This document shows positions 52,486-61,411 of a stretch of DNA of 64,000 nucleotides, in pieces. A program made the translations under genes and the position numbers. Positions within the stretch are counted from its first letter, which is position 1, and every line of letters begins with the position of its first letter. The notes beneath the pieces are model-generated. The model worked only from the letters and a program-made list of their open reading frames with translations. It was not told the DNA's origin and did not search any database. The DNA comes from Chloroflexota bacterium (GTDB lineage Bacteria; Chloroflexota; Anaerolineae; Anaerolineales; Anaerolineaceae), in NCBI GenBank assembly GCA_016887485.1, contig CP069394.1:1240001-1304000 (forward strand), written 5' to 3'.

Positions 52486-52710
52486 ATGACTGAAGATAAA
52501 AAACACGTTCCCCTGCTTCTCTATCCCTTCTACCTGATTTGGCGTCTGGTGGTCTGGATCATCAAACTGACAGGTCGACTGGTTGGCGCGATCCTTGGCC
52601 TGGTGTTGCTCATCGTCGGGATCGTCGTCTCATTGACGATTGTCGGCGCGGTCGTTGGAGTCCCCCTGGCCATGTTTGGCTTCCTGCTGATCATGCGCAG
52701 CTTGTTCTAA
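52486..52710 (+). CDS. Small two-helix membrane protein
   Basis: 74 residues; a juxtamembrane start (MTEDKKHVPLLLYPFYLIW) and two long hydrophobic segments (LVGAILGLVLLIVGIVVSLT and VGAVVGVPLAMFGFLLIMRSLF) separated by a short turn. I recognise no family, though small proteins of this shape are frequent. GGAGG lies 6 bases before the ATG. Monocistronic with a terminator after it. Confidence 0.65.
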   Translation: MTEDKKHVPLLLYPFYLIWRLVVWIIKLTGRLVGAILGLVLLIVGIVVSLTIVGAVVGVPLAMFGFLLIMRSLF

Positions 52711-52727
52711 TAGAACTTAAATTATAA

Positions 52728-52750
52728 AGAGGTGTGATACTCACACCTCT
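52728..52750. terminator. Bidirectional terminator
   Basis: A 10-bp perfect stem (52728-52737 with 52741-52750, loop TAC) followed by ATTTTG on the plus strand and preceded by AATTATAA, between convergent genes. Confidence 0.75.
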
Positions 52751-52776
52751 ATTTTGATTCCCTGTCATTTTTTTGC

Positions 52777-53808
52777 TTACGGAATGGACCAGGTCAAATA
52801 ATCCAGGTTCAGGCTTTCACCGCTGGCACTGTCCAACATGAGCCGGCCATACAGGTCGCCTGAGGTCTGATAACAGATATAAGTCCCCTCTGGCACAACC
52901 TCAAATCCAATCGCATTACCCGTCAGGGTCATCGTGCTGCAATCGCCAAAGCCAGGCGCTTCCAAGCCAAAGACGGCCCAGACCGCCCCGTTCTTTGCCG
53001 TTAACAGGTATTGCGGTTCACCGCCAAAAGCATAACTCAGGTCAACAATCGCCCCATTGCCCGGATTTACCGTAGCGGCATCCAGGTCAAACTGATCGCT
53101 GTTCTGCAGGGTGATGCTCCCCTCCTGATAAGCCACAGGTGTGACTGTGGTTGTCGGGGTAATGGTCGGCGTGCTGGTCACCAAATCGGAAACCTCGATC
53201 CGAACCCAAAACGGCGCATCCCCATTCGGACCAATCCCAAATAAACGCCCTTCCGGATCACTGATCATCCAGTTACTCTGATAGCTCCCGACCTTGTTGG
53301 GCGCCACCATATCCACAGTCACGTCAATCGCCTGTCCCGGTGCCACCTCATCCGCCAGCGCATGGCTCTGATAGGCGCTCAGGCTGTTACCGGAGAAAAA
53401 GACAATCGTGTAGGCTCTGGACCAGGTACACGTACCGACATTCTCCAGCCGCCAGGTCTTCGAGAAATTCTCGCCCGGTGCCAGGATCGTGTCATCCGGG
53501 ATGGTAATATCAAAGGGATGTCCGGCTGCCGCCTGATTGCAGGCGGCTGCACTGGTTGGGGTCTGGATGGCCCCCCGGGTGCGGTCAATGGTCGGCTCCG
53601 GAGTCCAACTGCTAATCGGGGTCAGGGTTGGGGCTGGGAGGGCTGTTTTCGTCTGCGCAGCGTCCTGCGTGGTCAGGTAAACGGCGGTTTGAAGCAATTC
53701 AGTGGCATCCGGCACCACAACTTCGGTTTCCGCGTCTGGCTGCCGGCAGGCGGAGACCGTTGCCAGCAGTATTATGGCTAAAAGAATACTTAAATTTCGT
53801 TTTTTCAT
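52777..53808 (-). CDS. Lipoprotein with NBR1-type Ig-like domain
   Basis: 343 residues. Signal peptide with lipobox LATVSAC (Cys ~21), a Thr/Pro-rich spacer to ~85, then an NBR1-Ig-like domain at ~95-205 (FDITIPDDTILAPGENFSKT, WRLENVGTCTWSRAY, VAPNKVGSYQSNWMISDPEG). The last ~110 residues are another beta domain. Such Ig-like domains are common on Chloroflexota surface proteins and probably bind partners; no enzymatic motif is visible. Monocistronic. Confidence 0.8.
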   Translation of the reverse strand: MKKRNLSILLAIILLATVSACRQPDAETEVVVPDATELLQTAVYLTTQDAAQTKTALPAPTLTPISSWTPEPTIDRTRGAIQTPTSAAACNQAAAGHPFDITIPDDTILAPGENFSKTWRLENVGTCTWSRAYTIVFFSGNSLSAYQSHALADEVAPGQAIDVTVDMVAPNKVGSYQSNWMISDPEGRLFGIGPNGDAPFWVRIEVSDLVTSTPTITPTTTVTPVAYQEGSITLQNSDQFDLDAATVNPGNGAIVDLSYAFGGEPQYLLTAKNGAVWAVFGLEAPGFGDCSTMTLTGNAIGFEVVPEGTYICYQTSGDLYGRLMLDSASGESLNLDYLTWSIP

Positions 53809-53971
53809 TCGTTCTAAATTCTACCTTATTCATTCCAATTCAAAGCGCACAATTATAATACAATTGAGATGACTTGTCAGGAATTGTAGATTAAAGTATA
53901 GTTCTAAAATCATAAGGGAAAATACGTATTCCATATTAAATGAAATAATCACCAAACCAGAAGAAAAAAAT

Positions 53972-56900
53972 ATGATGACTTCAAACACGAAAATTAATGC
54001 CTGGTTGGATCGGCCGGTTTTCTCATTTTGGCCGCGTTTCACAATTTACCACCTGATCGTTGCCCTGATCCTGATCACCACCGTCCTCAGCCGCTTCATC
54101 ATGCTGGGTGACAGGACCATGAGCCACGACGAGACGAACCATGTGGTCCCCGCTTATGACTTCTATCAGGGCAACGGATACCTTTATGACCCAGTGACGC
54201 ATGGTCCGCTGCAATTCCATCTACTCGCGCTATCCTACACGCTCTTTAGCGACAGTGACTTTTCAGCGCGGGTGCCGGATGCCGTTTTTGGCATCGCGGT
54301 GGTGGTGTTTGCAATATTTGCCTTCAAGCGCTATATTGGCCGGCTGGGTGGTCTAATTGCCGGTTTTCTCTTCACTATTTCACCCTACATTTCATATTAT
54401 AGCCGCTATACCCGCAATGAGATTTATATCGTCTTTTGGGGCATGGCGCTGCTTTGGGGCATCCTGCGATACCTTGAACTGGGGAAAAAGCGGACGCTGA
54501 TCTTCATCACGATCATCACCGCCCTGCATTTTACCGATAAAGCGACATCTTACATCTTCACCGCTGAACTGCTGATCTTCCTGGCGCTGGTTTTCGTCAT
54601 CAGGCTCCTCTCAAAAGCCTGGAAGAAGGACCTCTTCAAGCTGTTATTTATCATCGCAGTTGGGCTCACCATAGTGTTCGGCCTGCTAGCCTTTGGGTTC
54701 GGATACACAGCCCTCTCCAACACCACTGACACTGACAGCGACATTGGCGTCTTGCTCAATGCGATCTCATTAACAACCCGAATTGAGATCGGCGTGTTTG
54801 GGGTACTGGCAATCGTCAGTCTGGTTGGCGCGGGGATCTTCCTGGTCAAAGGCCTCGGTTGGAAGGGTATCCGGGATGAGCGCACATTTGACCTGCTCAT
54901 CCTGCAGGGGACCTTCGTACTGCCGCTGCTGGCCGCCCTCCCGATGGCGATCATCGGTCTCAACCCGCTGGACTATTCCAATCCCGGCATCCTCAACGCC
55001 CTTATGTTCCTGGTGCCGCTCTTCATCATTTCTGTGTTAATCGGCATTTGGTGGAACGGGAAAATCTGGCTGATCAACACCGGTATCTTCTGGGCTATTT
55101 TCATTTTGTTCTATACCACCCTGTTCACCCAGGGTGTCGGCTTCGCCAAGGGCTTGATGGGCGCGCTGGGCTACTGGCTGGCCCAACAAGGCGTCACCAG
55201 AGGCGGACAACCTAAATACTATTACGCCCTGATTCAAATTCCAATCTATGAATTCCTGCCAGCCTTTGGAACGATCATGGCCGCTATCATGGGCGCTTCT
55301 CTGAGCATCAAATCCCTGTTGAAGGGTAAAAAGGACCAAGAGGCGGATAGTGAGCCATTGGAATTTGAGACCGAGGTTGAAGAACCGGTCATTTCGGAAG
55401 AGCCTTTCCCAACCAAAGAAGAAAAGAGACAGTCCCGCCTGGTGGATAATGAGGGTGAGGAACGCAAACCACCCGTTTTGGCTTTATTGCTCTATTGGTC
55501 GGTGATGAGCCTGCTCGCTTTCAGCTTTGCCGGCGAAAGAATGCCCTGGCTGACTACCCATATCACCATGCCGATGATCCTGGCTTCAGGCTGGAGCTTC
55601 AGCCACTTGCTGGAGTCCTTCGAGTGGGACAAGTTCAAACGCTATCGCGGCTGGCTGGTCCTGCTGGCAGGAACGGTCTTCCTCCTGACCCTTTTCCAGA
55701 CCTTCGGCAGCCTGCTGGGCGCCACGCCACCCTTCCAGGGCAACACCCTGACCGAACTCCAGGCAACCAGCACCTTCCTGATGGCAAGCGTTGGCATGAT
55801 CGCCTCTGCTGTAGGCTTGGGCTTCCTTCTGAAAGACTGGAAGTTCAACCAGCTTGCTAAACTGGGGCTGATCATATTCGTCGGGATCCTTTCCATAATA
55901 ACCATCCGCACTGCCTATCGGGCCAACTTCATCCTCTACAATACCGCTGAGGAATATCTGGTCTATGCCCATTCCACAGCCGACCCGAAGGAGGCCCTTG
56001 CCCAAATTGATGAGATCAGCAACCGGCTGACAGGCGGCAAGAACCTCGAAGTGGCCTATGACAATGACCTGCTCTATCCCTATTGGTGGTATTTCCGCGA
56101 CTGGCCCAATAAACGCTATTACGCCGAGACGCCAACCAAGGATTTGCGTAACGCCCCGATCATCCTGGTCGGCTCGGATAACTACGGCAAGATTGAAGCC
56201 GTTGTCCAGGATAATTACGTTCAATATGATTACTTCCGCCTTTGGTGGCCGATGCAGGATTATTACAACCTGACCGTCAAAAGGGTCTGGAATGCCTTCA
56301 CCGACCCACAAATGCGTTCTGCACTGTGGCAGATCTGGCTGAACAGGGATTATACGGAATATGCCGCCCTAAAGGGCAGTACATCCCTGACCCCCGAAAC
56401 CTGGCAGCCCTCCGCTGGTTTCCGAATGTATATCCGCAAGGACGTTGTCTCGGAAATCTGGGAATACGGTGCAGCACCGGTCACCCTGGAGCCCTCCGTG
56501 GATCCCTATGAAGCGGGCACGATCACCCTGGATGCCGGCATGATCATCACTGGCAATGCGGATTATGCCCTTGATACCCCTCGTGACATCGCCTTTGCAG
56601 AAGACGGCACCTTCTATGTGACCGATTCCGCTAACAACCAGATCCTCCATCTTGACCAGGAAGGCAACCTGATCGATTCCTGGGGGAGCTTCGGCGCCAG
56701 CGATTTCAACCTGAATATTGCAGCCCCCGCTGGGACCTTTAGTGAGCCCTGGGGCATTGCAGTTGGCCCCGATGGTTCTGTTTATGTAGCAGATACCTGG
56801 AACCACCGAATCCAGAAATTCACCGCTGACGGCGAATTTATCACCATGTGGGGAGATTTCGGCGCAGCTGAAACCCTCTATTCCTTCTGGGGCCCCCGCG

Positions 56901-57544
56901 GCGTGGCTGTGGACGATGAAGGACGTGTTTTCATCACGGATACCGGCAATAAGCGGGTCGTGATTTTCGATAGTAATGGAAACGCCCTGACCTCCTTCGG
57001 CGGCGCCGGGCTGGAAGTCGGCCAGTTTGATGAACCGGTCGGTATTGATGTTGACGATCAGGGACGGGTCTATATCGCCGATACATGGAATGACCGCATA
57101 CAGGTGATGATCCCGGATGGCGATTCACTCACCTATTCAACTAATATCGAATGGGAGATTGAAGGCTGGTACGGGGATTCGTTGGATAACAAACCCTTCC
57201 TGACGGTGGATAAGGACTACAACGTCTACGTCTCCGATCCCATCCTGGGACGTGTCCTCGAATTCACCGGGGACGGCACCTTCCTGCGGACCTGGGGCAC
57301 CTATGGCATTGCAGCCTCCGAGATCGGCGTGGCTGGCGGCCTGGCTGTGGACCCTGAGGGCCGGGTGTGGGTGGCAGATTCACTCAACAGCCGCCTGATG
57401 ATCTTCACCCTGCCGGAATTACCCATTGTGGATGAAACCAATGTGGACACCGAGACTGAGGAAGGCCAAAATCTCGACAATCCCTTTGGAGAAGAAACCC
57501 AGGTTGAAGAAGAAACCCAGGTGGATGTCGAACCGACCAATTGA
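53972..57544 (+). CDS. Agl23/TIGR03663-type membrane glycosyltransferase with NHL propeller
   Basis: 1190 residues. The N-terminal ~700 residues carry a dozen or more membrane helices and the PMT/GT39-like first loop MSHDETNHVVPAYDF plus YDPVTHGPLQFH and YYSRYTRNEIYIVFWG, the TIGR03663 signature. A charged insert (~440-500) breaks the helices. Residues ~860-1150 are NHL repeats (GIAVGPDGSVYVADTWNHRI, GVAVDDEGRVFITDTGNKRV), followed by a Glu/Thr-rich tail. It likely transfers sugar from a lipid carrier to proteins or glycans at the outer face, with the propeller for substrate binding. Fusion of the two parts is typical for Chloroflexota. Confidence 0.85.
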   Translation: MMTSNTKINAWLDRPVFSFWPRFTIYHLIVALILITTVLSRFIMLGDRTMSHDETNHVVPAYDFYQGNGYLYDPVTHGPLQFHLLALSYTLFSDSDFSARVPDAVFGIAVVVFAIFAFKRYIGRLGGLIAGFLFTISPYISYYSRYTRNEIYIVFWGMALLWGILRYLELGKKRTLIFITIITALHFTDKATSYIFTAELLIFLALVFVIRLLSKAWKKDLFKLLFIIAVGLTIVFGLLAFGFGYTALSNTTDTDSDIGVLLNAISLTTRIEIGVFGVLAIVSLVGAGIFLVKGLGWKGIRDERTFDLLILQGTFVLPLLAALPMAIIGLNPLDYSNPGILNALMFLVPLFIISVLIGIWWNGKIWLINTGIFWAIFILFYTTLFTQGVGFAKGLMGALGYWLAQQGVTRGGQPKYYYALIQIPIYEFLPAFGTIMAAIMGASLSIKSLLKGKKDQEADSEPLEFETEVEEPVISEEPFPTKEEKRQSRLVDNEGEERKPPVLALLLYWSVMSLLAFSFAGERMPWLTTHITMPMILASGWSFSHLLESFEWDKFKRYRGWLVLLAGTVFLLTLFQTFGSLLGATPPFQGNTLTELQATSTFLMASVGMIASAVGLGFLLKDWKFNQLAKLGLIIFVGILSIITIRTAYRANFILYNTAEEYLVYAHSTADPKEALAQIDEISNRLTGGKNLEVAYDNDLLYPYWWYFRDWPNKRYYAETPTKDLRNAPIILVGSDNYGKIEAVVQDNYVQYDYFRLWWPMQDYYNLTVKRVWNAFTDPQMRSALWQIWLNRDYTEYAALKGSTSLTPETWQPSAGFRMYIRKDVVSEIWEYGAAPVTLEPSVDPYEAGTITLDAGMIITGNADYALDTPRDIAFAEDGTFYVTDSANNQILHLDQEGNLIDSWGSFGASDFNLNIAAPAGTFSEPWGIAVGPDGSVYVADTWNHRIQKFTADGEFITMWGDFGAAETLYSFWGPRGVAVDDEGRVFITDTGNKRVVIFDSNGNALTSFGGAGLEVGQFDEPVGIDVDDQGRVYIADTWNDRIQVMIPDGDSLTYSTNIEWEIEGWYGDSLDNKPFLTVDKDYNVYVSDPILGRVLEFTGDGTFLRTWGTYGIAASEIGVAGGLAVDPEGRVWVADSLNSRLMIFTLPELPIVDETNVDTETEEGQNLDNPFGEETQVEEETQVDVEPTN

Positions 57545-57577
57545 CCGGCATTCATCATCCCAAGAATGAACTAACAA

Positions 57578-57606
57578 AAAACTGCCTCTCAATGAGAGGC
57601 AGTTTT
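57578..57606. terminator. Bidirectional terminator
   Basis: A 13-bp stem (57578-57590 with 57594-57606) with A-run left and TTTTCATATT right, between the convergent glycosyltransferase gene and rplT. Confidence 0.85.
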
Positions 57607-57631
57607 CATATTCAGTCAAACAGTCAAGTCT

Positions 57632-57979
57632 CTATTTAATCGCTTTTTCAACGACTGCAGAGAATGCTTCCGGTTCCCGGACAGCTAGGTCAGCCAGCAT
57701 CTTGCGATTGAGGTTGATATTGGCTTCCCTCATGCCGTGGATCAGCTTGCTGTAGGTTGTGCCATTCAGACGAGCTGCCGCATTGATACGGGCAATCCAC
57801 AGTTTGCGCAGGTCCCGTTTGCGATTCCGGCGGTCGCGATAAGCATACCATTGACTCTTGAGGTATTGCTCATTTGCCCGGCGGAAGAGCTTGCTCTTGG
57901 TGCCGTAATAGCCCTTGTTGAGCTTTAAGATTTTTTTGTGCCGCCTGTACCCAGACGGGCCACCTTTCACACGTGCCAT
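57632..57979 (-). CDS. rplT: 50S ribosomal protein L20
   Basis: 115 residues of the usual length; typical [20 protein letters not shown], then [33 protein letters not shown] and the C-terminal [16 protein letters not shown]. It binds 23S rRNA early in 50S assembly and, in E. coli and Bacillus, represses its own operon. Last gene of the thrS-infC-rpmI-rplT block. Confidence 0.97.
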   Translation of the reverse strand: MARVKGGPSGYRRHKKILKLNKGYYGTKSKLFRRANEQYLKSQWYAYRDRRNRKRDLRKLWIARINAAARLNGTTYSKLIHGMREANINLNRKMLADLAVREPEAFSAVVEKAIK

Positions 57980-58082
57980 TTTTCATCACTCCTTTGCGAA
58001 CCCCTGGGCGTCGGCGGCGACTTTCCAGCCACCCGTTGCGTACACCCAACAGCCGCAACCATAAAAATTAGTTCAACAATAC

Positions 58083-58319
58083 TTAGTCTTTTTTGCCCAT
58101 ATAAGGTGCGAGACGACGGACGTTCTTCTTCAGACTGCGGGTCTTGACCGGCAGCATCTTCTCAAACATCATCTTAGTTCGATCAGATGTCCGACGACGA
58201 AGGTGTCCTTTACCGATCTTGGTGCGCATAATCACGCCTGAACCGGTCATCTTGAATCGTTTCGAAGTCGCCTTATGGGTCTTCATCTTGAACTTGCCAT
58301 CTTTTTGCTTGCGTGGCAT
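58083..58319 (-). CDS. rpmI: 50S ribosomal protein L35
   Basis: 78 residues: KMKTHKATSKRFKMTGSGVI and a basic C-terminus (SLKKNVRRLAPYMGKKD). The N-terminus is ~11 residues longer than usual (MPRKQKDGKFK before MKTHKA); GAGGAG 9 bases before the ATG at 58319 supports this longer form. Second gene after infC, ~105 bp before rplT. Confidence 0.95.
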   Translation of the reverse strand: MPRKQKDGKFKMKTHKATSKRFKMTGSGVIMRTKIGKGHLRRRTSDRTKMMFEKMLPVKTRSLKKNVRRLAPYMGKKD

Positions 58320-58425
58320 CTTATAAAACTCCTCTCAAGAAAATCCTACGGCACAGGCTTGCAAGGCCGTAGGGCTTTTGATTGACTGAATATTTGATCG
58401 TTCTTCCGGTCAGAATATCGTTCAG

Positions 58426-58941
58426 TTACTTTTTCGGTGCGAGCATCATGAACATGGTTCGGCCTTCCAATTTGGGGGCCTGTTCGACGTCCGATACATC
58501 CGCCAACTGCTCTGCAATCTCTCTCAGATCTTCCAGGGCAAGTTCCGGGTAAGTGATCTCCCGGCCACGGAAGCGGATCGTGACACGAACCTTCATCCCA
58601 TGTTGAAGCCACCCGCGGGCATCTCGTACTTTAAAGCCCTTATGGTGGTCGGTTGTCTTTGGGCGCAGTTGAATCTCTTTAATCTCAATCTTGGTCTGCG
58701 CTTTCCGTGCTTCACGTTCCTTCTTTTCTTTCTCATAAAGGAACTTACCAAAGTTCATGATCCTTGCGACAGGTGGGTCGGCGTTTGGGGCCACCTCAAC
58801 CAGGTCAAGCTCTGCAGCTTCCGCCTTGGTCAGGGCATCCCGTAAACTCACAACACCAACATTGTCACCATTCTCATCGATCAAGCGAACTTTTGTGGCA
58901 CGGATCTGTTTATTGATTCGATATTCGTCTTTGTTACTTAT
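58426..58941 (-). CDS. infC: Translation initiation factor IF-3, non-canonical AUA start proposed
   Basis: 172 residues as proposed. The N-terminal domain RINKQIRATKVRLIDENGDN and the C-terminal domain (KTKIEIKEIQLRPKTTDHHK, LQHGMKVRVTIRFRGREI) match IF-3 end to end. Between the upstream in-frame stop (58972-58974) and the TTG at 58884, which lies inside the conserved VRLIDENG segment, there is no ATG, GTG or TTG. AAGGAGAGAG lies 6-10 bases before an ATA at 58939-58941, giving MSNKDEYRINKQIR. infC of E. coli and Bacillus relatives uses AUU, which IF-3 itself discriminates against; autoregulation of this kind is likely here. Confidence 0.9.
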   Translation of the reverse strand: MSNKDEYRINKQIRATKVRLIDENGDNVGVVSLRDALTKAEAAELDLVEVAPNADPPVARIMNFGKFLYEKEKKEREARKAQTKIEIKEIQLRPKTTDHHKGFKVRDARGWLQHGMKVRVTIRFRGREITYPELALEDLREIAEQLADVSDVEQAPKLEGRTMFMMLAPKK

Positions 58942-59013
58942 AGCGAACTCTCTCCTTCTGACACGATCAGTCTACTTAACACAAATAGCATTCCCGAATT
59001 GGGAACGAGTTAT

Positions 59014-59043
59014 ATCTTACCATACCAGCGGGTGAATCGTCAA
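59014..59043 (-). promoter_or_regulatory. Probable infC promoter
   Basis: On the minus strand TTGACG (59038-59043), an 18-base spacer and TAAGAT (59014-59019), about 75 bases before the infC start. A TTCCC/GGGAA hairpin (58990-59004) lies in the leader. Confidence 0.5.
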
Positions 59044-59126
59044 CCGGTGAACACCGAAAAGCAGCCCATTCACCCTCAAATCCAGGCCTTTTTCACCTAG
59101 ATTCTCTTACAAGTCATCCAAGCGGA

Positions 59127-59148
59127 GAGATGCCCCAACAGGCATCTC
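59127..59148 (-). terminator. Intercistronic hairpin after thrS
   Basis: An 8-bp GC-rich stem (59127-59134 with 59141-59148) 25 bp past the thrS stop. No T-run follows on the minus strand, so it may be a weak terminator or an mRNA-stability element. Confidence 0.35.
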
Positions 59149-59172
59149 CCTGGTGGTAAAAATCGTTAAAAA

Positions 59173-60960
59173 TTAGCCTTCCACCTTATTGGCGACATCT
59201 TCCAGTGCCAGGGCTTTGAAAGCGGCGACATCCATCGCGCCCAGCCGTTCCCGGCTTCGGCGGCGGACATCCACCTTTCCTTCTTCCATCTCGCGGTCGC
59301 CCACGATGAGCATGAAGGGCACTTTTTCCTTCTCGGCGTCCCGGATCTTAGCGTTCATCCGGTCACTGCGGTCATCCACATGAACCCGCAATCCGGCCTT
59401 TTTAAGATCAGTAGCGACTTCATAGGCAAAGTCATTATGCCGGTCGGCGATCGGAATGAGTTCCACTTGAATAGGTGACAACCAGACCGGGAATGCGCCG
59501 CCGTAATGCTCGATAAGGATACCGAAGAAGCGTTCAACGCTGCCCATCAGGGCCCGGTGGATCATGTAGGGTCGGTGGGGTTGACCGTCTTCGTCAATAT
59601 AGGACATATCGAAACGTTCCGGTTCGTTGAAATCGAACTGGATCGTTGAGAGCTGCCATTCACGTCCCAGTGCGTCATTGATCTTGAGGTCAATCTTGGG
59701 CCCATAGAATGCGCCGCCGCCCTCATCCACGTCATAAGGCAGGCCGGAGCGTTTCAACGAGGCTTCCAGAGCTTCCTGGGCATCTTCCCACATCTTGACA
59801 TCACCAACCGATTTCTCGGGGCGGGTGCTCAGATAAGCCTTGATGTCATTAAAGCCAAAGGAACGCAGAATGTGCAAGCTGAAGGAAAGCACGAAATCGA
59901 TTTCCTCGGGCATCTGGCTTGGTGCCACGAAGTGATGGGCGTCATCCTGTGTAAAGCCGCGCACCCGCATCAGGCCGTGCATCACGCCGCTGCGTTCATA
60001 GCGATAAACCGTCCCCTTTTCCGCATAGCGCAATGGCAGGTCACGGTAGGAGCGAATGCCGGATTTATAAATTTCGATGTGGAACGGGCAGTTCATCGGC
60101 TTGAGGAAGTACTTCTGGTTTTCAATCTCAATCGGTGAATACATATTCTCAGCATAGAAGCCCAGGTGCCCGCTCGTTTCCCAAAGCTGCGCCTTACCGA
60201 TATGTGGCGTGTAGACAAAGTCATAACCGTGGCTCAGGTGCTCATCTTCCCAGAACCGTTCGGCAAGATGGCGGATCATGGCCCCTTTCGGATGCCAGAG
60301 GATCAGCCCTGCACCAACTTCATCGCTGACGCTATAGAGGTCCAGCTCACGCCCCAGCTTCCGGTGGTCACGTTTCTTGGCCTCTTCCAGCCGCCAGAGA
60401 TATTGCTTCAAGTCTTTCGGTGAAAGCCAGGCCGTGCCATAGATGCGCTGAAGCATGGGATTTTTCTCATCACCGCGCCAATAAGCGCCGGCCACATTCA
60501 TCAATTTGATGGACTTCGGGTTGATTTTACCGGTGCTCTCCAAATGGGGGCCGCGGCAGAGATCAACAAATGTATCGTCCTTATAGATCGAAATGATCTG
60601 AGGTTCGTCGCTCGGGTTGCCGTGTTCATCCTCGCCGCCCTTTTCCAGCCCTTCAATCAGCTCCAGCTTATAGGGCTGGTCGGCAAAGATCTCACGAGCC
60701 TGGTCAGCGGACACCTCTTCGCGGACGAAGGGGCTGTCATTTTTGATGATCTCACGCATCCGCTCCTCGATCTCTTCGAGGTCTTCGGGGGTCAGTGGCC
60801 GGGGCAGGTCAAAGTCATAATAGAACCCATCCTCAATCGGTGGGCCAATGGCGACCTTGCCCTTGGGGAATTTTTCCAAAACGGCCTGGGCCATAACATG
60901 CGCTGCGGAGTGTCGAACTTTATATAATTTTGATTCTTCGTACTTTTCATTTTCAGCCAT
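59173..60960 (-). CDS. thrS: Threonyl-tRNA synthetase lacking the TGS domain
   Basis: 595 residues. Starts directly in the editing domain (YKVRHSAAHVMAQAVLEKFP, with HxxxH), then the class II core: MNCPFHIEIYKSG (zinc Cys), motif 2 TVYRYERSGVMHGLMRVRGF, FYGPKIDLKINDALGREWQL, motif 3 around MGSVERFFGILIEHYGGAFP, and the C-terminal anticodon-binding domain. The usual N-terminal TGS domain (~60 residues) is absent. AAGGAGG 5 bases before the ATG at 60960 fixes the start; the open frame extends into the T-box leader but is not coding. It charges tRNA-Thr. Controlled by the T-box upstream. Confidence 0.95.
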   Translation of the reverse strand: MAENEKYEESKLYKVRHSAAHVMAQAVLEKFPKGKVAIGPPIEDGFYYDFDLPRPLTPEDLEEIEERMREIIKNDSPFVREEVSADQAREIFADQPYKLELIEGLEKGGEDEHGNPSDEPQIISIYKDDTFVDLCRGPHLESTGKINPKSIKLMNVAGAYWRGDEKNPMLQRIYGTAWLSPKDLKQYLWRLEEAKKRDHRKLGRELDLYSVSDEVGAGLILWHPKGAMIRHLAERFWEDEHLSHGYDFVYTPHIGKAQLWETSGHLGFYAENMYSPIEIENQKYFLKPMNCPFHIEIYKSGIRSYRDLPLRYAEKGTVYRYERSGVMHGLMRVRGFTQDDAHHFVAPSQMPEEIDFVLSFSLHILRSFGFNDIKAYLSTRPEKSVGDVKMWEDAQEALEASLKRSGLPYDVDEGGGAFYGPKIDLKINDALGREWQLSTIQFDFNEPERFDMSYIDEDGQPHRPYMIHRALMGSVERFFGILIEHYGGAFPVWLSPIQVELIPIADRHNDFAYEVATDLKKAGLRVHVDDRSDRMNAKIRDAEKEKVPFMLIVGDREMEEGKVDVRRRSRERLGAMDVAAFKALALEDVANKVEG

Positions 60961-61040
60961 CTTATCCTCCTTCGGATAATTTCTTTTGAGCGGCAGCCAT
61001 TCCGAATGACGGCCGGAAGTGTGTTGAGCAGATTTTAAAC

Positions 61041-61284
61041 AAAAAACCCTCGCCCACTGGGGCGAGAGCATTCTCACGCGGTTCCACCCAGATTAGCCTG
61101 GACCTTACGGTCAGGGCCATCTCTTGGCGCTGCTAACGGGGCGAACCGATCACCATACTCAGCTTTCGCTTTTCCGGATCATGCCACCGGGGGGTTTTCA
61201 CCGGCTCAATCCTGGGAAGGCTTTCAGCCTCTGACCTTCCCTCTCTTTTGGTTGGGCACCGGTTAATCGTCCCGGTCTTTGCAT
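61041..61284 (-). promoter_or_regulatory. T-box leader of thrS
   Basis: The T-box core GGGTGGAACCGCG is present on the minus strand (61077-61089). Next comes a terminator stem CTCGCCC/GGGCGAG (61049-61066) followed by TTTTTT (61041-61046). Upstream are ~190 bases of stem-loops (e.g. GGGAAGG...CCTTCCC at 61214-61241). Uncharged tRNA-Thr should bind and block termination. I could not place the specifier codon with certainty. It starts only ~12 bases from the tRNA-Val 3' end. Confidence 0.9.
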
Positions 61285-61296
61285 TTTTTTATTCAG

Positions 61297-61370
61297 TGGG
61301 TGGTATAGGGCTCGAACCTACGACCTCCGCGATGTCAACGCGACGCTCTAACCAACTGAGCTAACCACCC
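61297..61370 (-). tRNA. tRNA-Val(GAC)
   Basis: 74 bases: acceptor GGGTGGT/ACCACCC, D arm GCTC/GAGC, anticodon loop TTGACAT with anticodon GAC, T arm GTAGG-TTCGAGC-CCTAT (one G-U) and discriminator A. CCA is not encoded. There is no terminator between it and the T-box. Confidence 0.95.
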
Positions 61371-61382
61371 GCAAGTCACTGC

Positions 61383-61411
61383 ATTATACAGTGTGAAGAA
61401 AGAAAAATCAA
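61383..61411 (-). promoter_or_regulatory. Promoter of tRNA-Val and probably of the T-box/thrS transcript
   Basis: On the minus strand TTGATT (61406-61411), a 17-base spacer and a perfect TATAAT (61383-61388), 12 bases before the tRNA 5' end. Confidence 0.75.

Noticed and set aside
60961-61077. Longer ThrRS N-terminus (in-frame extension to 61077)
   Set aside because: It would run through the T-box terminator and antiterminator bases, and a strong ribosome site precedes the ATG at 60960.
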